Part shown: positions 8,137-16,021 of the stretch, piece by piece
Layout of the letters: each line of letters opens with the position of its first letter
Position numbering within the stretch: position 1 is the stretch's first letter
From: UBA1479 sp963976055
GTDB taxonomy: Bacteria; Pseudomonadota; Alphaproteobacteria; Rhodospirillales; Casp-alpha2
Length of the DNA stretch: 64,000 nt
Direction: 5' to 3'
Assembly (NCBI GenBank): GCA_963976055.1
Contig: CAXBJB010000008.1
Coordinates: forward strand, 115,387-179,386
Program-made: the position numbers and the translations under genes
Notes under the pieces: model-generated
Database searches by the model: none
What the model was told of the DNA's origin: nothing
What the model saw: the letters and a program-made list of their open reading frames with translations, nothing else

Positions 8137-8588
8137 ATGGTGAAATCCAGGTTGGGCCGGCCTTCGCTGTCGACCCCGGCCTGATGGGCCTTCAGGCACA
8201 GCTCGTCGATCGACGTGGCGTCCAGGCGGACCATGGCGGCTTCGCGCAGCTCCGCCCACAGGGGCCGCACGACCTTGAGCCCCAGGTCCGACCCATCGGC
8301 GTCCTCCAGGATGTCGTCGGCGCCGTCGGCGCCCGCGATCACGCGCACGATGTCGCCGACGGTGATGCGCCGCCGCTCGCGGGCCAGGCGGTAGCCGCCC
8401 TTGGGCCCCCGCACGCCGACCAGGATGTCGGCCTTCACCAGTTGTTGCAGGGCCTGTTCCAGATAACGCCGGGGAATGCCCTGGCGGCGGGTGATGTCGC
8501 GGCTCTGCACGGGCTGCGCCCCCATGTGATAGGCCACGTCCAGCACCGCCTCGATGGCGTACAGGGTCTTTTTCGACAGTCGCAGCAT
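8133..8588 (-). CDS. Rrf2-family transcriptional regulator
   Basis: A 151-residue winged-helix regulator of the Rrf2 family: LSKKTLYAIEAVLDVAY and the recognition region ITRRQGIPRRYLEQALQQLVKADILVGVRGPKGGYRLA. It has a single cysteine near the C-terminus (ELCLKA) and lacks the three-cysteine cluster site of IscR, so it is not an Fe-S IscR; it is closer to CymR-type members. cysK is the next gene in the same direction, and CymR is known to work with CysK in Firmicutes, so control of cysteine or sulfur genes is a fair inference. The start at 8588 has a GGGGGA ribosome site and is 4 bp after the dut stop. Its TAG stop lies in the CTAG border of a MITE-like element. Confidence 0.83.
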   Translation of the reverse strand: MLRLSKKTLYAIEAVLDVAYHMGAQPVQSRDITRRQGIPRRYLEQALQQLVKADILVGVRGPKGGYRLARERRRITVGDIVRVIAGADGADDILEDADGSDLGLKVVRPLWAELREAAMVRLDATSIDELCLKAHQAGVDSEGRPNLDFTI

Positions 8589-8592
8589 GTGG

Positions 8593-9051
8593 TCAGCTTC
8601 CCCCCGTTCCGGTCGACCCGAACCCGCCGGCCCCCCGGGCCGTGCCGTCCAGGTCCGCCCGCTCAATCCAGGCGATCTGCGTCACCGGGGCGATCACCAT
8701 CTGCGCGATGCGCATGCCCGGCTCGATTTCAAAGGTTTCTGCGCTTAGGTTCACCAGGATAACCTTGATTTCCCCGCGGTAGTCGGCGTCGATCGTGCCC
8801 GGGCTGTTGAGCACCGTGACCCCATGCTTGGCGGCCAGGCCGGAGCGCGGCCGCACCTGTGCCTCGTATCCTTGCGGCAGGGCGATGGCGATGCCCGTGG
8901 GCACCAGGGCGCGGGCCAGGGGATTAAGCATCATCGGTTGATCCAAGGCCGCCAAAAGGTCCAGTCCCGCCGCGTCCGCCGTGGCATAGGCCGGCAGGGG
9001 CAGGTCCGCGCCATGGGGCAGGCGCTGAACGGGAACGGAAAGCGCGCTCAT
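8593..9051 (-). CDS. dut: dUTP diphosphatase
   Basis: A 152-residue dUTPase that hydrolyses dUTP to dUMP. The family motifs are in order: ADAAGLDLLA (motif 1), RPRSGLAAKHGV (2), GTIDADYRGEIKV (3), PGMRIAQMVI (4) and the glycine-rich C-terminal tail GAGGFGSTGTG (5), which closes over the active site of the trimer. Its ATG overlaps the coaBC stop (ATGA), and the Rrf2 gene starts 4 bp downstream. The coaBC-dut pairing is common in bacteria. Confidence 0.93.
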   Translation of the reverse strand: MSALSVPVQRLPHGADLPLPAYATADAAGLDLLAALDQPMMLNPLARALVPTGIAIALPQGYEAQVRPRSGLAAKHGVTVLNSPGTIDADYRGEIKVILVNLSAETFEIEPGMRIAQMVIAPVTQIAWIERADLDGTARGAGGFGSTGTGGS

Positions 9052-10277
9052 TCGGCGGTCGTGTCCGTGGTCGCGGCCGATGCCGTGACATGATCGGCGA
9101 TGCGCTGGGCCAGGCGTTGGCCGACCTGGGCCTTGGTCTGCGGCGGCCAATCTTCGACCCCCGCGCCGGTGACCAGATGCACCCGGTTCATGTCGCCGCC
9201 GAAGGTGCCGGTTTCCGGCGACACGTCGTTGGCGCAGATCCAGTCGCAACCCTTCTTTTTCAGCTTGGCAACGGCATGGCCGATGACGTTTTCCGTCTCG
9301 GCGGCGAAGCCGACGACCAGGGCCGGGCGGCTTTTGCCGGGCGCCGCGAGGGCCGCCAGGATGTCCGGGTTTTCGGCCAGCGCCAGGGCCGGCAGGCTTT
9401 TGCCGTCCTTCTTCATCTTTTCGGGCGCCGCGTCGGCGGTGCGCCAATCGGCCACGGCGGCGGCGCAGACGGCGATGTCGGCGGGCAGCGCTTCCGTGCA
9501 GGCGGCCAGCATGTCGCGCGCCGTCTCCACATGCACGGTGGCGACGCCGGCGGGGTCCTTCAGGGCGACCGGCCCGGTGACCAGGGTGACGCGGGCACCC
9601 AGGGCCGCCAGGGCCTGGGCGATGGCATGGCCCTGCTTGCCGGACGACCGGTTGGCGATATAGCGCACGGGGTCGATCGGCTCATGGGTCGGCCCGCTGG
9701 TGACCAGGGCGTGCAGGCCCGCCAGCGGCCGGCCGCCGTGGAAAAAGTCGATCAGGGCCTGGGCGATGTCCAAGGGCTCGGTCATGCGCCCGGGGCCGAA
9801 TTCGCCGCAGGCCATGTCGCCCTCCTCCGGGCCGATCACGGTGACGCCGCGCGATGTCAGGGTTTCGATATTGGCCTGGGTCGCCGCGTGCTGCCACATG
9901 CGCACGTTCATGGCGGGGGCGACGATGACCGGCTTGTCCGTCGCCAGCAGCGCCGTGGTTGCCAAATCCGTGGCCAGCCCGCCCGCCATCTTGGCCAGCA
10001 CGTCGGCCGAGGCCGGGGCGACCAGGATCACGTCGGCGTCGCGCGACAGTTGGATATGCCCCATCTCCTGCTCGTCCGTCAGATCGAACAGATCCTGATA
10101 GACCTTGTCGCCGGTGACCGCCCCCAGCGCCAGGGGCGTCACGAACTGGGCGCCCCCCGCCGTCAGCACGCAGCGCACCTGGGCCCCCCGCTCCTTCAAG
10201 CGACGAACCAGATCCGGCGTCTTATAGGCGGCGATCCCGCCCGTGACGATCAACAGAATGCGTTTTCCGGAAAGCAT
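9048..10277 (-). CDS. coaBC: Bifunctional phosphopantothenoylcysteine decarboxylase / phosphopantothenate-cysteine ligase
   Basis: A 409-residue coenzyme A enzyme. The N-terminal flavoprotein decarboxylase part has GGIAAYKTPDLVRRL, the active histidine in GHIQLSRDAD and APAMNVRMW. The ligase part starts near residue 190 with TSGPTHEPIDPVRYIANRSS followed by GKQG, and has the KLKKKGCDWICAND region. The start at 10277 was chosen because the conserved fold begins at once and AGGAAC precedes it; an upstream ATG at 10322 has no ribosome site. The stop overlaps dut. Confidence 0.93.
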   Translation of the reverse strand: MLSGKRILLIVTGGIAAYKTPDLVRRLKERGAQVRCVLTAGGAQFVTPLALGAVTGDKVYQDLFDLTDEQEMGHIQLSRDADVILVAPASADVLAKMAGGLATDLATTALLATDKPVIVAPAMNVRMWQHAATQANIETLTSRGVTVIGPEEGDMACGEFGPGRMTEPLDIAQALIDFFHGGRPLAGLHALVTSGPTHEPIDPVRYIANRSSGKQGHAIAQALAALGARVTLVTGPVALKDPAGVATVHVETARDMLAACTEALPADIAVCAAAVADWRTADAAPEKMKKDGKSLPALALAENPDILAALAAPGKSRPALVVGFAAETENVIGHAVAKLKKKGCDWICANDVSPETGTFGGDMNRVHLVTGAGVEDWPPQTKAQVGQRLAQRIADHVTASAATTDTTAE

Positions 10278-10387
10278 GTTCCTGGGCTGTCCCTTGCCGG
10301 CCGGTCCATCCCGGCCCCACATAAAATACGCAAAGAACAGTGTACTTAAAGTAAATTTTACCCCCAGGCAAGGCCGGGGCCTGCCGC

Positions 10388-11929
10388 CTAGTTCATCAGG
10401 TTATAGGTGAAGATCACGGCCAGGACGGCGACGATGATCCAGAGCAGGACCGGCGTGCGGGGTTTGTCCTCGCCGTCGCGGAGCAGGCGCACGGTTTCCG
10501 GGTCCAGGGTCAGGCGGCCTTCGGCCAAGCGGCGGGCGCCGATTTCCAGGTCTTCCATCACGCGCGGCAGGCGTTCCGCCGCCTCGGCCAGGCCCTGCAG
10601 GGTGTCCATGATCTTGGCCTCGGGCCCCAGGTTGGCGCGCATCCAGTCTTCGATCAGCGGCCTTGCCAGCACCCACATGTTGGTGTCGGGGTAGAGTTTG
10701 CGGCTCACCCCTTCGGCGGTCAGCATGGTCTTCTGCAACAGGAGCAGCTGCGGCTGGGTTTCCATGGCGAAGGTTTCCGTGACCTGGAACAGCTGGCCCA
10801 GCAGGCGGCCGATGGAAATTTCGTGCTGGGGCTTGTCCAAGATCGGCTCGGCGATGGAACGGCAGGCCTGGGTGAAGGCATCGACGGATTTGTCGCGGGG
10901 CACCCATCCGGCCTCGAAATGGACCTCCGCCGCGCGGCGGTAGTCGCGGGTCAAAAAGCCCAGCAGCATTTCGCCCAGATTGCGCCGGGTCTTCTTGTCG
11001 ACCCGGCCCATGATGCCGAAATCGACGGCGCCGATGGCCCCCCCTTCCATCACGAACAAATTGCCCGGGTGCAGGTCGGCGTGGAAGAAGCCGTCGCGGA
11101 ACACCTGGTTGAAGAAGGCGCGGGCGGCGTTCTCGACCACCGTCTTGGGCTCGATCCCCGCGTTAACAATGGCGTCCACGTCGTTGATGGGAAAGCCGTC
11201 GATGCGTTCCGTCGTCAGCACCCGCGATCCCGTGCGCGCCCAGTCGACGGCGGGGATGACGAAGGTCGGATCGCCCGCGAAGTTGTCGGCCATTTCGGCG
11301 GCGGCGGCGGCTTCGAACCGCAGGTCCATTTCCAGTTCGACCGACTGGGCGATGGTTTCCACCACTTCGCGGGGTTTCAGGCGCTTCAGGTCCGGGCGGG
11401 CGCGCTCCATCACCCGGGCGGCCCAGCGGAACAGGTCGAGGTCGCGGCGGAACCGGGCCTCGATCCCCGGGCGCAAAATTTTCACCGCGACCTTGTCGCC
11501 GTCGGTTGTCTCGGCGAAATGGACCTGGGCGATGGAGGCGGCGGCCACGGGTTCGTCGTCGAAGGACGCGAACAGGGTGTCCACCGGCACCTGGAATTCC
11601 TGCTCGATGGTCTGGCGGGCCAGGGCGCTGGAAAACGGCGGCAGGTCGTCCTGCAATTGCGCCAGGTCTTCCGTGATCTCCTCGCCCAACAGGTCCGGGC
11701 GGGTCGACAGCGCCTGCCCCAGCTTGATGAAGCTGGGCCCGGCTTCGGACAAGGCATTGGCCAGGCGCTCACCCGGCCGTCCGGGGACCGAGCGTTTGGA
11801 CAGCAGCTTGGCCGCCTTGGCGACGGCCGGGGCGACGCCAAGGTCCTCCAGCGGGAACAGGGCGTCGTGGCGCGCCAGAAGGCGGGCGATGGCGAACAGG
11901 CGCCAGAGGTTGGAAAGATGACCGCTCAT
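10388..11929 (-). CDS. ubiB: ABC1/UbiB atypical kinase for ubiquinone synthesis
   Basis: A 513-residue UbiB protein. The family signature KxGQ is seen in SFIKLGQALSTRPDLLGEE, the alanine-rich loop as AAASIAQVHFAE, the lysine in KVAVKILRPG, and the catalytic/metal residues in FHADLHPGN and VDFGIMGR. The C-terminus ends in one membrane helix (TPVLLWIIVAVLAVIFTYNL), as in UbiB. It supports ubiquinone assembly, probably through ATPase activity at the membrane. The gene starts 22 bp after the ubiE stop, so the two are co-transcribed. The UbiE-UbiB pair is a conserved neighbour of mutM in alphaproteobacteria. Confidence 0.93.
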   Translation of the reverse strand: MSGHLSNLWRLFAIARLLARHDALFPLEDLGVAPAVAKAAKLLSKRSVPGRPGERLANALSEAGPSFIKLGQALSTRPDLLGEEITEDLAQLQDDLPPFSSALARQTIEQEFQVPVDTLFASFDDEPVAAASIAQVHFAETTDGDKVAVKILRPGIEARFRRDLDLFRWAARVMERARPDLKRLKPREVVETIAQSVELEMDLRFEAAAAAEMADNFAGDPTFVIPAVDWARTGSRVLTTERIDGFPINDVDAIVNAGIEPKTVVENAARAFFNQVFRDGFFHADLHPGNLFVMEGGAIGAVDFGIMGRVDKKTRRNLGEMLLGFLTRDYRRAAEVHFEAGWVPRDKSVDAFTQACRSIAEPILDKPQHEISIGRLLGQLFQVTETFAMETQPQLLLLQKTMLTAEGVSRKLYPDTNMWVLARPLIEDWMRANLGPEAKIMDTLQGLAEAAERLPRVMEDLEIGARRLAEGRLTLDPETVRLLRDGEDKPRTPVLLWIIVAVLAVIFTYNLMN

Positions 11930-11951
11930 GAATGCGTGTTCCGTTTGGGCG

Positions 11952-12767
11952 TCAGGTGCGCCAGGCGGAATGGATGGCCGCGATCCCGCCCGTCAGGTTG
12001 CGGTATTCGGCCCGCGCCAAACCAGCGGCGCCGATCATGGCCTTGAATTCTTCCTGGGGTGGGAAGCGGCGGATGCTTTCCGCCAGGTACTGGTAGGATG
12101 CCCGGTCGCCCGCGACCTTTTCGCCCAGCACGGGCAGCACCTTGAACGACCAACGGTCGTAAATCTCGTCCAACAGCGGCAGGACGACCTTGGAAAATTC
12201 CAGGCACAGGAACCGGCCGCCCGGCTTCAGCACCCGCCGAGCCTCGGCCAGGGCGTTTTCCGGGTGGGTCACGTTGCGGATGCAGAAGGCGGTGGTATAG
12301 GCGTCGAAGGAATTGTCGGGAAAGGGCAGGCGTTCGGCATCGCCGGTGACCCAGTCGATGCCGCCCTGGTCGCGGTTTTTCAGCATGCCCCCAGGAAGCA
12401 TACCTTTGTCGATGGCGCGGGCCTTGCCGACCTTCAGCATTTCCGTGTTGATGTCGCAGACCGTGACGCCGCCGCCGCCGCGCGCCAGAAAGCGGAACGC
12501 GATGTCGCCCGTGCCGCCGCCGACGTCGAGCAGCGTCATGCCGGGCCGCGGCCGCAGCCAGTCCAGCATGGCCGATTTCCACAGGCGGTGGACGCCCAGC
12601 GACATCAGGTCGTTCATCAGGTCGTACTTGGAAGCGACGCTGTCGAACACGCCCCGCACCAGGCCGGCCTTTTCGTCCTCGGTGACCTCGCGGAAGCCGA
12701 AATGGGTGGTGCCGGGTGACTCGGATGTATCCGCGTTATCAGGGGTTTCGGGCGTCTCTTTGATCAT
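11952..12767 (-). CDS. ubiE: Demethylubiquinone C-methyltransferase
   Basis: A 271-residue SAM-dependent methyltransferase. VFDSVASKYDLMNDLMSLG and HRLWK are the UbiE N-terminal signature, LLDVGGGTGDIAF is the SAM site, and GDAERLPFPDNSFDAYTTAFCIRN followed by RVLKPGGRFLCLEFSK completes the family pattern. The start at 12767 is the first ATG in good context, although no clear ribosome site is visible; an in-frame ATG at 12833 would leave only 13 bp to the divergent mutM start. The 79 bp between the two starts must hold both promoters. Confidence 0.93.
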   Translation of the reverse strand: MIKETPETPDNADTSESPGTTHFGFREVTEDEKAGLVRGVFDSVASKYDLMNDLMSLGVHRLWKSAMLDWLRPRPGMTLLDVGGGTGDIAFRFLARGGGGVTVCDINTEMLKVGKARAIDKGMLPGGMLKNRDQGGIDWVTGDAERLPFPDNSFDAYTTAFCIRNVTHPENALAEARRVLKPGGRFLCLEFSKVVLPLLDEIYDRWSFKVLPVLGEKVAGDRASYQYLAESIRRFPPQEEFKAMIGAAGLARAEYRNLTGGIAAIHSAWRT

Positions 12768-12846
12768 GGCGATGGAACATAGCGTAACCGGCCGGGACAG
12801 GCTACGTTCCTTGGGCCTTCCCCGTCGTTTCATTCAAAGACGCGCC

Positions 12847-13677
12847 ATGCCTGAATTGCCTGAAGTCGAAACCGTCCGCCGGGGGCTGATGCCCGCCATG
12901 CAGGGCAAGCGCCTGGACGCGGTGATCCCGCGAAGGCCCGACCTGCGCTTTCCCCTGCCCGACGGCTTCGGCCAGCGGCTCACGGGCCGCACGGTGGTCG
13001 ATATCCGCCGCCGCGCCAAGTTCCTGATGGTCGACCTGGACAGCCCGGACGTGCTGATCGCGCACCTGGGCATGTCGGGCAGCTTTCGTCTGGGGGCCAA
13101 GCCGTTCCCGGAAGAAAAGCACGACCATGTGATCTTCAAAATGTCCGGCGGCGGCGAGGTTCATTACAACGACCCGCGCCGCTTCGGGTTCATGGACCTG
13201 TGGCCGGCGGCGGACCTGGCCGCCCATCCCATGCTGGCCAAGCTGGGGCCGGAGCCGCTCGACGACGACGCGTTCTCGGGCGCCGTGCTGGCGGCCCGGC
13301 TCAAGGACAGGAAGACGCCGATCAAGGCGGCGCTGCTCGACCAGGGCGTGGTCGCCGGGGTCGGCAACATCTATGCCTGCGAGGCGCTGTACCGCGCCGG
13401 CATCTCGCCCAAGCGTCTGGCCCATACGGTGCAGGGCGCGCGGGCGGAGCGGCTGGCCCAGGCGGTCAAGGCGGTGCTGACGGACGCCATCGCCTCCGGC
13501 GGCTCAAGCTTGCGCGACCACATCCGCCCGGACGGGGAATTGGGCTACTTCCAGCATTCCTTCGACGTCTACGGGCGCACGGGCGAAGCCTGCGCCAACG
13601 CGGCCTGCGGCCAGCCGATCCGCCAGATCCCCCAGGCCGGGCGGTCGACTTTCTACTGTTCCCGCTGCCAGAGGTAG
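12847..13677 (+). CDS. mutM: Formamidopyrimidine-DNA glycosylase
   Basis: A 276-residue Fpg glycosylase removing 8-oxoguanine and formamidopyrimidines. The catalytic N-terminus is MPELPEVETVRRGL (Pro2 nucleophile, Glu3). The lysine in RRAKFLM and the helix-two-turn-helix region GVGNIYACEALYRAGI are present. The C-terminal zinc finger is complete with four cysteines (EACANAACGQP and FYCSRC). The start is fixed by the requirement for Pro after the initiator Met. It is divergent from ubiE and 14 bp before a small secreted protein gene. Confidence 0.95.
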   Translation: MPELPEVETVRRGLMPAMQGKRLDAVIPRRPDLRFPLPDGFGQRLTGRTVVDIRRRAKFLMVDLDSPDVLIAHLGMSGSFRLGAKPFPEEKHDHVIFKMSGGGEVHYNDPRRFGFMDLWPAADLAAHPMLAKLGPEPLDDDAFSGAVLAARLKDRKTPIKAALLDQGVVAGVGNIYACEALYRAGISPKRLAHTVQGARAERLAQAVKAVLTDAIASGGSSLRDHIRPDGELGYFQHSFDVYGRTGEACANAACGQPIRQIPQAGRSTFYCSRCQR

Positions 13678-13691
13678 GGTATCACCGGGCC

Positions 13692-14057
13692 ATGACCTTG
13701 ATTGCCCGCCTGCGTCCCGGTTTCGTTGCGGCCCTTTTGTGGCTGGCGGCGGCGCTGCCTGCGGCCGCGCAGTTCGTCGGCGGCATCGACGATCTGCCGC
13801 TGATGCCGGGGCTGACCGACATCCCCGACGCCGGCGTGGTGTTCGAGACGCCCGGCGGGCGCATCGTCGAGGCCCAGGCGCTGACCGGCGACCAGACCCG
13901 CGCCCGGGTCCTCGAATTCTACGACGCCAGCCTGCCGCAGCTCGGCTGGGAGAAAATAAAGAGCGGCCAGTACCGCCGCGAGGGGGAAACTCTGCATCTG
14001 GAATTCCCGGACGGCCCCGTGCCGACCGTGCGGTTCCGTCTGGCGCCGGGCCCCTGA
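13692..14057 (+). CDS. Small secreted protein of unknown function
   Basis: A 121-residue protein with a clear signal peptide (hydrophobic core about residues 9-24, ending ALPAAAQ). The mature part is about 95 residues: DLPLMPGLTDIPDAGVVFETPGGRIVEAQALT, then RVLEFYDASLPQLGWE. The second half resembles the pattern in which a C-terminal region predicts a compact alpha/beta fold, but I do not recognise a named domain. It sits between mutM and the enoyl-CoA hydratase gene, with small gaps, in the conserved dnaA-proximal cluster, which argues that it is a real gene. Function unknown. Confidence 0.75.
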   Translation: MTLIARLRPGFVAALLWLAAALPAAAQFVGGIDDLPLMPGLTDIPDAGVVFETPGGRIVEAQALTGDQTRARVLEFYDASLPQLGWEKIKSGQYRREGETLHLEFPDGPVPTVRFRLAPGP

Positions 14058-14113
14058 GCGGCCCGCGCCGGCGCCACATCGAGACCACTCATATAAGGAA
14101 CGGAAGCGACACC

Positions 14114-14890
14114 ATGGCTTACGAAAATATTATCGTCGAAACCCGCGGCGCCGTCGGGCTCATCACCCTCAACCGGCCGAAGGCGCTGAACGCGCTGAAC
14201 AAGGCCCTGGTCGGCGAAATGCGCGCGGCCCTCGACGTGTTCGAGGCCGATGACGCGATCGGCGCCATCGTCGTCACCGGATCGGAAAAGGCCTTCGCCG
14301 CCGGCGCCGACATCAAGGAGATGCAGGGCCAAAGCTGGATGGACGCCTACAAAAGCGACTTCATCACCAAGGATTGGGAGCGCATCGCCTCCTGCCGCAA
14401 GCCGGTGATCGCCGCCGTGGCGGGTTATGCCCTGGGCGGCGGCTGCGAGGTCGCCATGATGTGCGACCTGATCATCGCCGGCGACAACGCGAAATTCGGG
14501 CAGCCGGAAATCACCATCGGCACCATCCCCGGGGCCGGCGGCACGCAGCGCCTGACCCGCGCCGTGGGCAAGGCCAAGGCGATGGAAATGTGCCTGACCG
14601 GGCGCATGATGGACGCGGAAGAGGCCGAACGGTCCGGCCTGGTCGCGCGCATCGTGCCCGTGGCGGATCTGGTCGAGGACGCGGTCAAGACGGCTGAGAC
14701 CATCGCCGGCATGTCGCGGCCGCTTTCCATGCTGGCCAAAGAGGCCGTCAACCGGGCCTTCGAGACGACCCTGTCCGAAGGCGTGCGGTTCGAGCGGCGC
14801 ATGTTTCACGCGACCTTCGGCACGGAAGATCAGAAGGAAGGCATGGCCGCCTTCGCCGACAAGCGGAAGCCGGAATTCAAGAACCGCTGA
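14114..14890 (+). CDS. Enoyl-CoA hydratase
   Basis: A 258-residue crotonase-fold enzyme, close in pattern to short-chain enoyl-CoA hydratase. AFAAGADIKEM supplies the first oxyanion-hole region, GYALGGGCEVAMMCDLIIA the second, and FGQPEITIGTIPGAGGTQRL carries the glutamates used in hydration. It is expected to hydrate 2-enoyl-CoA esters in fatty-acid or amino-acid breakdown. A paralogous activity cannot be excluded from sequence alone. It lies between mutM and rpsT, as it does in other alphaproteobacteria. AAGGAACGGAAGCG before the ATG supplies the ribosome site. Confidence 0.9.
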   Translation: MAYENIIVETRGAVGLITLNRPKALNALNKALVGEMRAALDVFEADDAIGAIVVTGSEKAFAAGADIKEMQGQSWMDAYKSDFITKDWERIASCRKPVIAAVAGYALGGGCEVAMMCDLIIAGDNAKFGQPEITIGTIPGAGGTQRLTRAVGKAKAMEMCLTGRMMDAEEAERSGLVARIVPVADLVEDAVKTAETIAGMSRPLSMLAKEAVNRAFETTLSEGVRFERRMFHATFGTEDQKEGMAAFADKRKPEFKNR

Positions 14891-14942
14891 GCCGACGGCG
14901 CGGGGCCCGGAAAACGCTGACACGGGGCCTTGTTTTCCGGGC

Positions 14943-14971
14943 TTGACCTGGCCTCGGCCCGCCGATATAAC
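14943..14971 (+). promoter_or_regulatory. Sigma70-type promoter for rpsT
   Basis: TTGACC at 14943-14948 and TATAAC at 14966-14971 are separated by exactly 17 bp. They lie 45-73 bp before the rpsT start, in a 125-bp intergenic region. Confidence 0.7.
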
Positions 14972-15015
14972 CCGGCCTTCCGAATTCAGACCCAGAGTTA
15001 GAAAAGGGTGTCCAG

Positions 15016-15282
15016 ATGGCACATCATGCCTCGGCCAAGAAACGCATTCGTCAAACGGCCCGCCGTACGCAGGTCAACCGCACGCGCCTGAGCGCCGTGC
15101 GCACCTCGATCCGCAAGGTCGAGATGGCCATCGCCGGCGGCGACGCGGCCGCCGCCCAGGAAGCTTTCAAGAACGCGCAGCCGCTCGTCATGCGCGGTGC
15201 GCAGAAGGGCATCCTGCACGCCAACATGGCGTCGCGGAAGCTGTCGCGCCTGGTCAAACAGATCAAGGGCCTGTCCGCCTAA
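15016..15282 (+). CDS. rpsT: 30S ribosomal protein S20
   Basis: An 88-residue, lysine- and arginine-rich protein beginning MAHHASAKKRIRQTARR, the S20 signature. It binds 16S rRNA and helps assemble the small subunit. Length is normal. It has its own promoter at 14943-14971 and its own terminator at 15312-15341, so it is a single-gene unit. It lies upstream of dnaA, as usual in alphaproteobacteria. Confidence 0.96.
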   Translation: MAHHASAKKRIRQTARRTQVNRTRLSAVRTSIRKVEMAIAGGDAAAAQEAFKNAQPLVMRGAQKGILHANMASRKLSRLVKQIKGLSA

Positions 15283-15311
15283 GGGCTGACCCCGACCGCG
15301 ATCGAATACCG

Positions 15312-15341
15312 AAAGGGCCGTGCCGAAAGCGCGGCCTTTTT
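15312..15341 (+). terminator. Intrinsic terminator after rpsT
   Basis: AAAGGGCCG pairs with CGGCCTTTT over an 11-nt loop and is followed by TTTTTCTTT. It begins about 30 bp after the rpsT stop. Confidence 0.75.
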
Positions 15342-15344
15342 CTT

Positions 15345-16021
15345 TGCCCGAAGGCGCTCGAAAACCATTGCTGGGACTCGGAAAAACGCGGCCGCGGAGG
15401 CTCGTCGGGAAGGGGCCTGAGGGGACTCTCGGGGCCATTTTTGTCAAGGGAATTATTTTGCAAATTTGGGGGCGTTCGCGATTCGTCTCATTGCCATCGG
15501 CGGCACGCGTCCGTAATATCCCCGTCGTCGTTGGGGGCTTCGTGCCCGCCAGCGGACTCACTAAGACGCCGTCCGGTGACACGAGCCAAATAAAGAGAAA
15601 GGAGCTTTGAGAGAAAGACAAGCCTTTTTTCTTTTTGGCCTCATGTGATTTCAATCACACCAGGGAAAATTACTTCTCGTTATTATAACATCTAAATAAT
15701 TTGTTATTTAATAATAGGCTAAAAGCCAAATCTAAGGGGGGTGTGTCGCGGATAAAGTCTAACAGGTTCGCCGCTCATGCGGCGTCGTCTCTCGCGGCTC
15801 TAGAGAGGCGGCGGCGTGACGGAACCGCATTCAGGTTCCCGACACGGCGGCGGGCGTGAATAAAGACAAGCCGCGACAGCGCCGGCCGGTGGTTGTCCCC
15901 ACCGGGCCTCATCGCCTCCCAACACCCAGGGAGGGGGAACCTTGGCCGCGTGGCCGCCGGTCCCCCCTGATAATGAAAACAAGCACCGCCTGAATGGGCG
16001 GGACCGAATGTTGGTGGCAAA
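15345..16021. other. 677-bp gene-free region before dnaA with an AT-rich tract
   Basis: No coding frame is convincing here. Bases about 15586-15740 are strikingly AT-rich for this genome and contain TTATTATAAC and ATTTGTTATTTAATAATAGG. A long imperfect hairpin pairs 15585-15602 with 15623-15639. A perfect 16-bp palindrome lies at 15644-15659. Position before dnaA-dnaN-recF-gyrB and the AT-rich tract suit a replication origin, but I could not find a perfect DnaA box (TTATNCACA) on either strand, so this is not called oriC. Confidence 0.45.
15644..15659. promoter_or_regulatory. CRP-type palindromic operator
   Basis: TGTGATTTCAATCACA is a perfect palindrome and matches the CRP half-site arrangement TGTGA-N6-TCACA exactly. 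It lies about 360 bp upstream of dnaA in the AT-rich tract. Whether a CRP-like regulator uses it in this organism is inference. Confidence 0.5.

Noticed and set aside
15345..16021. Calling this region oriC outright
   Set aside because: AT-rich tract and position fit, but no exact DnaA box was found on either strand and the origin lies elsewhere in several alphaproteobacteria.
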